A stretch of DNA of 20,000 nucleotides from Symbiodinium natans (GCA_905221605.1 CAJNDS010002722.1:70001-90000), one strand, 5' to 3'. Positions 7,563 through 15,898 are shown, counted from the stretch's first letter. Notes: generated by a model from the sequence alone, not told the origin. A program made the numbers and translations.

Positions 7563-7649
7563 ATGGCGCGCAATCCGTTTACGGGCTTTATCCAGCACAG
7601 CGTGCCGTGGCTTCAGGGCCTCAGGGCAATGTTCCGTTTTAGGGTTTAG
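7563..7649 (+). other. Coding-like fragment ending in telomeric sequence
   Basis: An ATG frame of 28 codons in an island of about 85 bp between a C-strand and a G-strand block. The peptide begins MARNPFTGFIQHSVPWLQGL, and the stop is supplied by the TTTAGGG block. Most codons end in G or C. No family recognised. It resembles the fragment at 5227 in being a short coding-like piece cut off by telomeric repeats, but it is short enough to be chance. Confidence 0.25.
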
Positions 7650-7690
7650 GGTTTCGGGTTCAGGGTTTCGGGTTTCGGGTTTAGGGTTTG
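7637..7690 (+). repeat. Telomere-like block with TTTCGGG variants
   Basis: About seven units alternating TTTAGGG, TTTCGGG and TTCAGGG. Confidence 0.92.
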
Positions 7691-7723
7691 GGCTTGGAAC
7701 TTTGCCCCGCGTTCCCCCTTACA

Positions 7724-7822
7724 TGGTAGCTGAGTCGTACTAACCAGCCCCCAAAAGGGTACCCTTATTGCAAAATGGCTACTGGGCTACAGGTCCTTAA
7801 GTCATTTGGGAGTACTGGGTTT
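7724..7822 (+). repeat. Dispersed repeat, copy 2
   Basis: The shorter counterpart of 5361-5495, with the same landmarks in order. It lacks the extra 40 bases and the expanded G run. The inverted repeat at 7969-8077 lies about 150 bp downstream. Confidence 0.6.
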
Positions 7823-7968
7823 CTGTGGGACATACCAGATTATTTTGGGGAACAGGTATTTTGATCAACCACCATCTCGCCTTTTTCCAAGACTTTGTAT
7901 AAGCTTGATGGAACCCGCAGTACTTTATTCTTACGTAGCCCCTTTAACAAGCCATGATATAGAGCTTG

Positions 7969-8077
7969 ATATGGGTGGCTGTCAAAATTATGATCCCTTT
8001 TAGGGTACCCTAAATATTAGGTGCCGTATTATCGTAGGGATCCAAAAAGGGACCATGATTTTGACAACCACCCATAT
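7969..8077. mobile_element. 109-bp inverted-repeat (MITE-like) element
   Basis: Arms 7969-8004 and 8042-8077 are reverse complements at 32 of 36 positions around a 37-base loop. A third piece resembling the right arm (ATTTTGATCAACCACCAT) occurs at about 7858-7876, so the family may have left another partial copy nearby. A 65-codon frame crosses it (7806-8003) but has no protein character of note. Confidence 0.75.
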
Positions 8078-8575
8078 GTATAGTTCGAAAGTATCCTGAG
8101 CCTCTTATGTAAGCCTTACATAGCCCATTTCTTGCGGAGCCAAGAGTAGACCTTGAAGCTTTTTTTGGCTTTCCTTATTTAGTAGGAAACAAAGTTTGAC
8201 CTTTTTCTTCCCTTGGTTATTGGAGAAGTAAGATTTCGTTTCAGTGTTTGTTTAAGGGAGCGTAGGTCCAAACCTCCTTGAGATGCGACAGTGGTGACCC
8301 CGTGAGACGAGTATCATCTGCTGAGCAATCGGCTTGCCGAGCGGACTTCGCCGGTTTAGGGTTTTGGGTTTAGGGAAAGTAGCCTGGGCGCCCACACAGA
8401 CACGGCTACATTGCAGTAAGGAAATTTGTTGACGAAGAGAAACAGCCAGATTTACGCGATTGTGAGAGCTGTGACCGGGATCACCATTTTTTCGGCAGCA
8501 ATGGTGCGTACTGTTGATATCCTCGATTTGTTTCCGTGCTGCGCCTGCACCCTGTTGACTTGATCGTCCACTCTG
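8078..8575. other. Unique island, no gene seen
   Basis: About 500 bp with only one short telomere-like relic (8351-8375). A 17-base near-perfect palindrome sits at 8106-8122 and T-rich runs at 8160-8215. I see no supportable reading frame. Confidence 0.6.
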
Positions 8576-8693
8576 AAACCCCTAAGCCCTGAACCCTAAA
8601 CCCTAAACCCTTAGCCCTAAGCCCTCGCAACATATCCCAAACCCCAAAGACTCCAAAAGCGAAGAAACCCTAAACCCTACACCCTAAACCCTC
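8576..8693 (-). repeat. Two short CCCTAAA blocks
   Basis: Degenerate runs at 8576-8627 and 8667-8692 separated by about 40 bp. These are the last telomeric blocks before the long telomere-poor region. Confidence 0.88.
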
Positions 8694-8802
8694 AAGATAA
8701 GTCGCGCTTGGAAGAGTGATCCCAGTTTAAAAAAAACCTTAAGACAAAATGCATAGAACTTGTATGTGATTCGTACTGAATTTTCCAAGTGATTTGTCTA
8801 TA

Positions 8803-8967
8803 GGCACTGCACAAAGCCCCATTTTAAGTAAATTGAGGAACAAACATTCCGGGAGACTAAATGATCAAGTTACTTAAATCTAAAGAAAGCTGGCACCGCA
8901 CAAAGCGCCAGTTTAAGTACATTGAGGAAAAACCATTCCGGGAGACTAAATGATCAATTTGCTTAAG
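8803..8967 (+). repeat. Diverged tandem duplication, period 89 bp
   Basis: 8803-8878 and 8892-8967 align over about 76 bases at roughly 85-90% identity by eye, sharing ATTCCGGGAGACTAAATGAT. There are two copies only. Confidence 0.85.
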
Positions 8968-9056
8968 CCCTAAAAAAGGAATGCTCCGGGAGGCCTGGGA
9001 AACGGTCGAAACCCTAAGAAAGGAAGGCCTCCGAAAGGCCTGGGGAGCTGTCGGGG
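8968..9056 (+). repeat. Second diverged tandem duplication, period 44 bp
   Basis: 8968-9011 and 9012-9056 both start with CCCTAA and carry AAAGGAA, CTCCG, GGCCTGGG and GTCG in order. It lies directly after the 89-bp duplication, so this part grew by successive small tandem duplications. Confidence 0.7.
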
Positions 9057-9059
9057 GCC

Positions 9060-10075
9060 TTGGGAGGCGAATTTGGGAAACCAAAAGTCAAAAAAGCACC
9101 CAAAATCGCTAGCAAATTAAGGAGATCCGGGCGACTCGCGTTTACCGCAGCCTCTTTATTGCAGCCTCTTTCATTTCCAGCACGTCGTGGCGATGTCCCA
9201 GCACCCTCGCTGCTGGTTACGTGTTCCTACACAGTGCGTCGCCGCTCAGGGTGCAAAAAATTTCGCGGATGACTGGCCGCCATGGCCAAGCGTGGTGGAC
9301 TACAGCAGCGCACGTCCACACAGGCAGGACTTGGGATTGTGTGCGCAAGTTTCATGTCCAATTCCATGTGCTTGTAACCCTGTCCCTTGTGACACGGTGA
9401 TTCTTCGAGCCGGTGTGTTCTTGTGGGTGGGCGTCGGACTGGTTGGGTGATGGGCTAGGTTCAATTCGAGCAGCACTTACAACGGGGTTCAATTCAACAT
9501 CTCTTTGAGCCACTCGCCGCTGTCTCAACTTTCAGACTTAATCAGACTTTATCACGCGTGCTCGCAAGAACGATCTTGTGAAGGTTTTGGCCTTGCGACG
9601 TAGAACAACCAACCAGATTTCGAAAATGCCAGCCGAGCACAGGCCTGAAGCTTAACTATACAAGTGAAGTCTCGTTGCAACAGGCGCAGCGCTATGAAAG
9701 ATCGGCCCCTGAAGAGCAAGGCCAGTCATCGGAGCAGCGTCATGCTGTATTCTTGCTACCTGTAGAGTTGGCATGTGTCAGGTCAAGGCCGCCATCGATC
9801 GCCTGCACATCGAGCTTGGAACTGCTTGATCCAGGAAGCCCAGACTTCTGCAATGAAGGCCCTTTCACGTGTATTTGTAATGTCCTTGTGTGCCAGGTCT
9901 ACAATCGCGGGGGGAAGGACCCCGTAGACTGTTTATCTCCATCAAGCCGTGTCACCGAGGCCTGCTGTGGCGCAGCGCGGCCACGTTCGAGGAGTGCCGC
10001 GTGGCTAAAGGCGCGTTATAATTATCTCGCGCAGGCCTTCCAAAGACGTTCTGAAACACTGAAACGCACGGTCAG
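9060..10075. other. Telomere-free region, open frames of doubtful status
   Basis: About 1 kb without telomeric repeats. Plus-strand frames are open at 9187-9450 (87 codons; cysteine- and proline-containing, hydrophobic C-terminal stretch) and 9675-10079 (134 codons from a TTG). Neither shows a recognisable domain. The first ATG in the upper frame is at 9193. I leave these uncalled. Confidence 0.4.
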
Positions 10076-10910
10076 GTGACGACGAACGACGTCACGGTGG
10101 CCGAGCACATCGGCCAGAATCCAAAGGCCAGCGTGAGCGTGCCTGTGAGGGATGGGCAGACCAAGTCTCGACTCAGGCGTCTCCCTGGCTCTCTTTCTCA
10201 GAGAGCCTCGCGGTGGCGCTTTGGTTCGCCTTGGCAAAAGGCAGCTCAGGCTCAGGGTGTGTTGATGTGTATTGGCGCCGCGTCGCATTGCAAGCTGCTC
10301 GGTTCCGGTGCCAGGCCAAGGTCGGCGATCGGCGGGCGCTGGTGGCGGTGCGCGCGGTGGCGGTGTGCGCGGTGGACGTGCCTCTCTTCAACTTGAACGA
10401 GGCGAGTCGCGCCTTCTCGATGAGCTAGTGAAGCTAGTGTGCAAAAGCTCGTCTTCGCATGGCAGAATGCTACCTTGAGCTGCGCCGGCGCGCACTGCCA
10501 GCCTGCGGTTGCTGAAGAAGGCCGTCGTTGCAGGCGAATTGGTAGACAACTTCAGTAAAGTGTCCGAGCAGGCGCGGTACTACACCCGGTGGGCCCGGGA
10601 GCACCTGATCGCCGGGTCGGTGTGTTCGGACCACGTGTACGAACGCGTCGCGGCCGCCTCAAAGAGACGCATGTCGGTCATTAAAGAAGAAAACTTCGCC
10701 CACGTGCCCGACATATGTCAACTGTCAAGAGCATGGTAGAGTTGCAGAGTGACTGCCCGTCAGGACATCGTGGTGAACGGGGAGGATGTGGTGTGGGCGA
10801 AGCCGACGGCCCGGTGCCGCGCACCACACCTCCCAAGTCACAGGCCCGACCTGCAGGCAACGCCCCCAGCAGAGTTCGCGCAAAGGCATGGTAGCTATCC
10901 AAGATTATGA
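10076..10910 (+). pseudogene. Decayed coding-like region of unknown function
   Basis: Several short segments look protein-coding, with GC-ending codons and mixed composition, but they lie in different frames. 10076-10170 is in one frame, about 10213-10428 in a second (ending VDVPLFNLNEASRAFSMS). From 10479 a third frame is open for 86 codons, containing KVSEQARYYTRWAREHLIAG. That frame meets TAG at 10737-10739, then stays open in the same frame to TGA at 10908, with NGEDVVWAKP just after the break. I see no domain I can name. The pattern suggests a gene broken by frameshifts and one stop, or exons whose introns I cannot delimit. Chance open frames are possible in this GC-rich stretch. Confidence 0.35.
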
Positions 10911-10975
10911 TTTCCTTGCAGAGTTCAGTTCGTTACTAGTTATTCGATTATGGCACAATACGCAAGAAAACACAC

Positions 10976-11350
10976 CAAACTCAGGAGACACTGAAAGGAA
11001 GATAGGTTCGGCCCACGCTGCGGACAATTGGTTGGGCCCCCGACCAGAAGGCCTGCTGCTCAAAAACATCCAAAATCGCATGACCACAGAGCAACTCGGT
11101 CTGGCAAGAGCATGTGCGACAATTTAAGCCCTCGACCTTGCGAAAAATAGAACGCGAGCCAAACTCAGGAGCGACACTTTTTCTAAGACCACGGAAAGCC
11201 CGGTCTCGCAAAAGCGTGTGCAGCAATTTAGGCCCTCGTCCTCCCGAGAAATACGCACACCAAACTCAGGAGACACTTATAAAAAAGATTGCTTGGCATC
11301 GCTGTGGGAAATTGGCTCGGCCCCCGACCAGGAGGGTTGCTGGCCAACAA
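10976..11350 (+). repeat. Complex imperfect repeat
   Basis: The motif CAAACTCAGGAG(CG)ACACT occurs at 10976-10992, 11160-11178 and 11261-11277. The module after the first copy (GG.T.GGCCCCCGACCAG.AGG) recurs after the third at about 11310-11340. The module GGTCT.GCAARAGCRTGTGC before the second copy (11098) recurs before the third (11202). The arrangement is A-B-A-B-A with divergence, from old tandem or segmental duplication. The open frames across it (11114-11643) are in overlapping frames and are probably not genes. Confidence 0.75.
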
Positions 11351-11520
11351 GCCCAGCCCCCAAGAGTCTGCCCACAAAAACTCTACGGCCCCCCAACAAC
11401 AGCCGCAGGCCCCAGAACAGAAGACCCCCAACAAAGTCCCAAAAGCCCCGAAAAGCACAAATGGCTCCGGCAGGCCCCTTCCGGCCCCCCCCCCCCAAAG
11501 AAAAAAACAACAAAAGGAAT
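11340..11520. other. C/A-rich, T-poor strand-asymmetric tract
   Basis: About 180 bases dominated by C and A on the + strand, ending in a C12 run (11487-11498) and an A-rich run. The asymmetry gives proline/lysine/glutamine-rich translations in several frames, a composition effect rather than evidence of a protein. Confidence 0.7.
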
Positions 11521-11539
11521 AGGATCCAAAAACACTCGG

Positions 11540-11588
11540 GTCAAAACGTTTCTGTCAAAACTTTCGGTCAAAACGTTTCGGTCAAAAC
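11540..11588 (+). repeat. Minisatellite of GTCAAAAC units
   Basis: GTCAAAAC recurs at 11540, 11554, 11567 and 11581, giving units of 14, 13 and 14 bases with a GTTTCG-like remainder. Confidence 0.9.
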
Positions 11589-11622
11589 TCTTTTGCGACC
11601 CAAACCCTATACAATTTCTACA

Positions 11623-11864
11623 AGCCTAAACCCTAAACCCTAAACCCTGAACCCTGAACCCTAAACCCTAAACCCTAAACCCTAGTCCCTAAACCCTAAA
11701 CCCTAAACCAAAAACCTAAACCCTAAACCCTAAACCCTAAACCCAAAAACCGAAACTCTAAACCCTAAACCCTAAACCCTAAACCCTAAACCCTAAACCC
11801 TAAACCCTAAACCCTAAACCCTAAACCCTAAACCCTAAACCCTAAACCCTAAACCCTAAACCCC
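11623..11864 (-). repeat. Long telomere-like array, CCCTAAA on + strand
   Basis: About 34 units. The left part has CCCTGAA, CCCTAGT and CCAAAAA variants. 11760-11860 is perfect CCCTAAA. The 8-base word ACAAGCCT occurs at both edges (11620-11627 and 11867-11874). Confidence 0.98.
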
Positions 11865-11965
11865 AGACAAGCCTCGTGGCCTGCTACGAGGTCTGCCCCA
11901 CGGCAGCGCAGGTGCGACGAGGCGTCTCGGCTCATCGATATGAAGCAGGGTTTGTATTCCTGTTC

Positions 11966-12031
11966 TTGGTGAGTGTATATAAGGTTCCTTTTTGATATTG
12001 GTGAGTGTGTATACCCGGCGTCCTTTTGGGG
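11966..12031 (+). repeat. Diverged tandem duplication, period 32 bp
   Basis: TTGGTGAGTGT starts at 11966 and 11998. Both copies continue through a TATA-like word to TCCTTTT. Confidence 0.7.
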
Positions 12032-12107
12032 ATACAAGAAATATATACCCTACTTCAATATGTCGGCCCTACTGTCCCCCTCCCCTTAGAATCTGCAAGC
12101 CCTGGGA

Positions 12108-12248
12108 GGGTTTGGGGTTTAGAGTTTGGGGTTTGGGGTTTCGGTTTTAGGGTTTAATTAGGGTTTAGGGTTTATAAGTTTAGGGTTTAGGGTTTAGGTT
12201 TTGGGGTTTGAGGTTTAGGGTTTAGGGCTTAGGGTTTATATAGGGTTA
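12108..12248 (+). repeat. Degenerate TTTAGGG block
   Basis: About eighteen units with TTTGGGG, TTTCGG and TTATAGG variants. Confidence 0.93.
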
Positions 12249-12385
12249 GCTCTTAAGGCCTTAAGGGCCCTGAAACCTATGAACCCTAAAGCCCTAAACC
12301 CCCTACTGCAAACTTAAACCACGCGTTGATTTCTCCAGCTCTTGACGGGGCTGAGCTGCTTCCAGAATCAGACGTTCAACGGCCT

Positions 12386-12515
12386 TTGGGGGTTAAGGCT
12401 TCAAGGCTTGAAGGCCTTAAGGTTTTCAGGCTTTAAGGCTTGAAGGCTTTTTGGCTTTAGGGTTAAGGCTCTAAGGCTTTTTGGCTTTAGGTTTAAGGCT
12501 TTGGGTTTCGGGTCT
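12386..12515 (+). repeat. AAGGCTT-type degenerate repeat
   Basis: Repeated GGCTTxAAGG and GGCTTTTTGG words with AGGCTT spacing. The phrase GGCTTTTTGGCTTTAGG occurs twice (about 12445 and 12474). This may be a diverged telomere-like array (TTTAGGG to CTTAAGG) reshaped by local duplication. Confidence 0.7.
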
Positions 12516-12640
12516 AAAGTTTAGGTTCGGAGTTTTGCGTGTTACGGGCTTCAAGGCTTTGTGGCGCTGAGGGTTTTGGGGGTTTCGCACGAAGCCTTGA
12601 ACCCTGAACCCCAAGAATTCCATCCCTACCCATCCCTACG

Positions 12641-13110
12641 CCCAAAACCCTAAACCCTAAACCCTAAACCCTCGAAACCCCGTGGGCCCTACGGCCCTCT
12701 CAAAAACCTATAAGCCCGGTAAACCCCTAAACCGTAAATCTAAGCCCTAAATTTTCCCCAAAAGCCTAAACCCTAAACCCTAACACCCTAAAACCCTAAA
12801 ACCCCAAAACCCTAAAACCCTAACCCCAAAACCACAAACCCTAAAACCCAAAAACCCTAAAGCTCTAAAACCCAAAACCCTAAACCCCCCAAACCCCAAA
12901 CCCTAAAACCCCAGAACCCTAAAGCCCTAACACCCAAAACCCTAAAACCCCAAACCCCAAACCCTAAACCCGAAACCCTGAACCCCCTAAACCCTAAACC
13001 CTAAACCCTAAACCCTAAACCCTAAACCCTAAACCCTAAACCCTAAACCCTAAACCCTAAACCCTAAACCCTAAACCCCCACAAGCCTAAGCCCCCAAAA
13101 CCCTAAGCCC
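12641..13110 (-). repeat. Large CCCTAAA/CCCTAAAA region
   Basis: A small block at 12641-12672 is followed, after degenerate sequence, by mixed 7- and 8-base units (12766-12985) and a perfect 7-base run (12990-13076). The right edge carries ACAAGCCT (13081-13088), the word also seen at both edges of the 11.6-kb array. Confidence 0.95.
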
Positions 13111-13205
13111 TCGAAACCCAGGTGGGCCGGTGGTGGTCCAGCCTTACAGTCTTTCCTTGGGCGACGCGGCTAAGGAGTTAAGGGTTCAACGGAGCCCCGA
13201 AACCC

Positions 13206-13345
13206 AACACCCTAAACCCTAGCCCTAGAGTTTAGGGTTTTGGGTTTAAACCCAATAACCCGAACCCTAAACCCTAGGGTTTAGGGTTTTGGGTCTGGGG
13301 TTTAGCGTTTCTGGCTTAAGGCTTAGGGTTTAGGATGTTCTGAAC
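13206..13345. repeat. Telomere-like units switching orientation three times
   Basis: The order is C strand (13206-13226), G strand (13229-13248), C strand (13249-13275), then G strand (13276-13345). The direct C-to-G junction CCCTAGGG sits at 13271-13280. The arrangement is palindromic and can form hairpins. Confidence 0.9.
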
Positions 13346-13388
13346 CTGGAAGCTGTCAAAGGGTCACTAAGAAGACAGGCTCACGTCG

Positions 13389-13485
13389 GGCTTAGCGTTT
13401 AGGGTGTTAGGGTGTTAGGGTGTTAGGGTGTTAGGGTGTTAGGGTGTTAGGGTGTTAGGGTTTAGGGTTTAGGGTGTGGGGTGTT
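13389..13485 (+). repeat. Array of 8-base GTTAGGGT units
   Basis: Eight nearly identical TGTTAGGG units (13401-13460) pass into TTTAGGG and TGTGGGG. A G15 tract follows at about 13498-13512. Confidence 0.95.
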
Positions 13486-13651
13486 GGGCTCAGTAACGGG
13501 GGGGGGGGGGGGCCTTTGGTTCTGGGCGCTGATGGCTTGCGGGCATGTATGGTTTGGGGTTTAGGGCTTCTCGGGATTCTCGGGGTTCGCTTCTGGGGCT
13601 TAGGACTTCAGACCTCAGCCCTGAAATCGATAAAAAAGTAGCCAGCTCCAA

Positions 13652-13691
13652 TCCCTAACCCTACACCCGAAACCCTAAACCCTAAACCTCA
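13652..13691 (-). repeat. Short CCCTAAA block
   Basis: Five or six units with CCCTACA and CCCGAAA variants. Confidence 0.88.
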
Positions 13692-13786
13692 ATGAAACCC
13701 GAAACCTATCAGGTTACGCAGGCACAGCCCCAGTGCTCCGCCGCCAGTCCTGCCTGGACCTTAGGGGCTTAGAGGTTTGGGAAATA

Positions 13787-13951
13787 GGGTTTGTTTGGGG
13801 TTTAGGGTTTATGGTGTAGGGTTTGGGAATTAGGGTTTGGGGTTTAGGGTCTAGGGCTTAGGGGGTGGGATTGTTTTAGGGTTTAGGGCTTGGGGTTCAG
13901 GGTTTCGGGTTTAGGGTTTCAGTTTGGGGTTTGGGGTTTAGGGTTCAGGGG
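13787..13951 (+). repeat. Degenerate TTTAGGG block
   Basis: About twenty imperfect units with TTTGGGG, TTTCGGG, TGTAGGG and TTCAGGG. Confidence 0.92.
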
Positions 13952-14419
13952 GCTTGGGCATCAATACTTAAAGGTTCGGGGGACGCAGTACGCAGTTTTA
14001 AAGTCGTGTTAAGAGTCATCCTGCTCAACACCTCACTTAAGAGCCGCTCCGCGGCATTCTCTTATTTTTTTTGAGGTCGGCACATTTCGCTCTCTTAAGG
14101 ACCCGATTTCGTTCTTATTTCTCCTAGGTTACTGCACCTGCTTTGCAATAAGCCAGAGGAACCCCTGCCCCTCTGCTTCGCGATCTAGGATGCAGCATTT
14201 AAGGGTAGGGGGGCTGGGGTTGTGTGTGTTTTTTTTTTTTTTTGGGGGGGGGGGAAATAGAGGAGTTTTAATGTAGAGGCGTTGCTAGATTTTAGGATTT
14301 CCGAACATTTCGGGCGTCAGGGCTAAGACACAGGGGGGTTTAGGGCTCCAGGGTTTTGAGGGTTGGGGCAATGCACTGTCCATTTCATTGTCCCTAAGAC
14401 CCTTGACGCCAATGGAGCT
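13952..14419. other. Island with T15/G11 tract, no gene seen
   Basis: About 470 bp of unique sequence containing T15 followed directly by G11 (14229-14254). I found no supportable reading frame. Confidence 0.6.
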
Positions 14420-14507
14420 AGGGTTTAGGGTTTAGGGTTTAGGGTTTAGGGTTTAGGGTTTAGGGTTTAGGGTTTAGGGTTTAGGGTTTAGGGTTTAGGG
14501 TTTAGGG
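14420..14507 (+). repeat. Telomere-like block, TTTAGGG on + strand
   Basis: Twelve essentially perfect units. Confidence 0.98.
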
Positions 14508-14638
14508 AAGTGAGCAAGGCCCAGCAACGGAGGACGTCGAGATGATGACAGCTGACTTGGCGAGCATGGCACCTTCCTTCGCACCCCTGCACTTGCCAGG
14601 GGCCCGGTTCATGGAGAGGGGTTGAGGGTTTGGGGAGA

Positions 14639-14688
14639 AGGTTGTGAGAGGCTTGTAGCTGGGGATTAGGTTGTGAGAGGCTTGTAGC
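14639..14688 (+). repeat. Tandem duplication, period 29 bp
   Basis: The 20-base word beginning GGTTGTGAGAGG is identical at 14640-14659 and 14669-14688, separated by TGGGGATTA. Perfect identity suggests it is recent. Confidence 0.92.
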
Positions 14689-14794
14689 GTTCATTATGCT
14701 TACAGGGCTTCAGGGCTTATCCGTCAAGAGTTTGAGGTTTTAGGGCTTTGCGGCTTACGGGGTAGTTTAGTAGGCTTGGACCAGAAAGCCGGAC

Positions 14795-15090
14795 CTGAAA
14801 CCCTGAAACCCTGAAACCCTGAAACCCTGAAACCCTGAAACCCTGAAACCCTGAAACCCTGAAACCCTGAAACCCTGAAACCCTGAAACCCTGAAACCCT
14901 GAAACCCTGAAACCCTGAAACCCTGAAACCCTGAAACCCTGAAACCCTGAAACCCTGAAACCCTGAAACCCTGAAACCCCCTGAAACCCTGAAACCCTGA
15001 AACCCTGAAACCCTGAAACCCTGAAACCCTGAAACCCTGAAACCCTGAAACCCTGAAACCCTAAACCCCAAACCCCAAGCCCTAAACCTG
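14795..15090 (-). repeat. Array of 8-base CCCTGAAA units
   Basis: About 33 nearly identical CCCTGAAA units (TTTCAGGG on the other strand). One unit is lengthened by two C around 14977, and a CCCTAAA/CCCCAAA tail follows. Because the unit is 8 bases and lacks TAA, the minus strand stays open across the whole array, encoding an 8-residue repeat (GFQGFRVS) in frames spanning 14717-15181. I read this as a by-product of the unit, not a gene. Confidence 0.97.
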
Positions 15091-15221
15091 AAACTGCGGC
15101 TTCCAAAGGCCGGCACCCTGAGCAGTTAAAGCCCCAGGGACGGACACTAGCCAGGGCACCACCACGGCCAGTTGGGCACACGAAAGTTGAGGAAGAAAGG
15201 GCAGTTGGGAAAAAAGAAAGT

Positions 15222-15275
15222 TTGGGGATTAGGGTTTAGGGATTAGGGTTTAGGGTTTAGGGTTTAGGGTTTAGA
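15222..15275 (+). repeat. TTTAGGG block
   Basis: About seven units; the first have ATTAGGG. Confidence 0.95.
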
Positions 15276-15290
15276 GCTGGCAAGACAAAG

Positions 15291-15389
15291 ATGCAGCATT
15301 ACAGGATCCTCTCGCGAGCAGACGTGGCACGCCGATTCAGACAACTGGTGGTCTCATCGGTCTTCGAGCAGGAGATGGCGCAAGAGTGA
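15291..15389 (+). other. Coding-like fragment beside telomeric block
   Basis: An ATG frame of 32 codons ending in its own TGA (15387-15389), starting 15 bases after the TTTAGGG block. The peptide is mixed and amphipathic (ILSRADVARRFRQLVVSSVF). The frame is also open upstream to the block edge. I recognise no family. It could be a C-terminal gene fragment cut off on its left by telomeric repeats. Confidence 0.25.
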
Positions 15390-15454
15390 TTGGTCGTCAG
15401 GAACGTGGCGCAAAGACTCCGCTTCCAGGCAAGATAACCCAAGCAATAGGGGTC

Positions 15455-15857
15455 GGAGTAGCTACTAATAGTATTCCCTTGTGGTCCCTGTGTAATTCTA
15501 CTCTAACAACCCCGGAGACCCTCTTCTACCTTTTAAATTTTAAGGCCCCTGATTAAGCTGCCCTGAAAGCCCCTACATTAATCTGAGTGTAGTTTCATGG
15601 GCCCTAAATATGGTCCTTTAAAAGGTTCTATTGGGTATATAAGGGGTTATATAAGGGGTCCCTTTCAAGGGCCCCCATATAAACCTTGCTACGAGTAAAG
15701 CCCCAAGCTGGCTCGAGGACGGCCAGCCCTCAGCCCCTTAGCATAGGGGCCTTGAAAATTAGAATAGTTTTTTTTTTTTTTGGGGGGGGGGAGGGGGGGT
15801 TTACCATAGTATAACTATAAAGAGACTATATAGGGGAATACTATTAGTACTTACTCC
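15455..15857. mobile_element. 403-bp element with 24-bp terminal inverted repeats
   Basis: 15455-15478 and 15834-15857 are reverse complements at 22 of 24 positions, with core TACTAATAGTATTCCC. The interior is A+T-richer than its surroundings. It holds TATATAAGGGG motifs (15637-15660), a T14/G10 tract (15768-15791) and a segment related to 4585-4880. It has no reading frame, so if mobile it would be a non-autonomous MITE. The right end abuts a CCCTAAA block directly, and I see no target duplication. Confidence 0.75.
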
Positions 15858-15898
15858 CTAAACCCTAAACCCTAAGCCCTAAACCCTAAACCCTAAAC
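15855..15898 (-). repeat. CCCTAAA block at the element's right end
   Basis: Six units with one CCCTAAG, starting at the last bases of the inverted repeat. Confidence 0.93.

Noticed and set aside
7762-7778. Match to the complement of the dinoflagellate spliced leader core (CAAAATGGCTAC)
   Set aside because: Only 12 bases agree, the flanks do not, and the related repeat copy at 5445-5460 does not preserve it. Probably chance, so not used as evidence for the organism.
9675-10079. 134-codon open frame
   Set aside because: It starts at TTG, lacks a recognisable motif, and codon use is not clearly coding. It could belong with the decayed region downstream but I cannot show it.
11114-11643. Overlapping plus-strand open frames of 171 and 141 codons
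   Set aside because: Two frames are open over the same bases, the longer starts at GTG, and the content follows a repeat plus a C/A-rich tract. One ends in LNPKP-type telomeric translation.
14717-15181. Long minus-strand open frames of 130 and 154 codons
   Set aside because: Nearly all residues come from the CCCTGAAA array. The opening is a consequence of unit length, not of selection on a protein.
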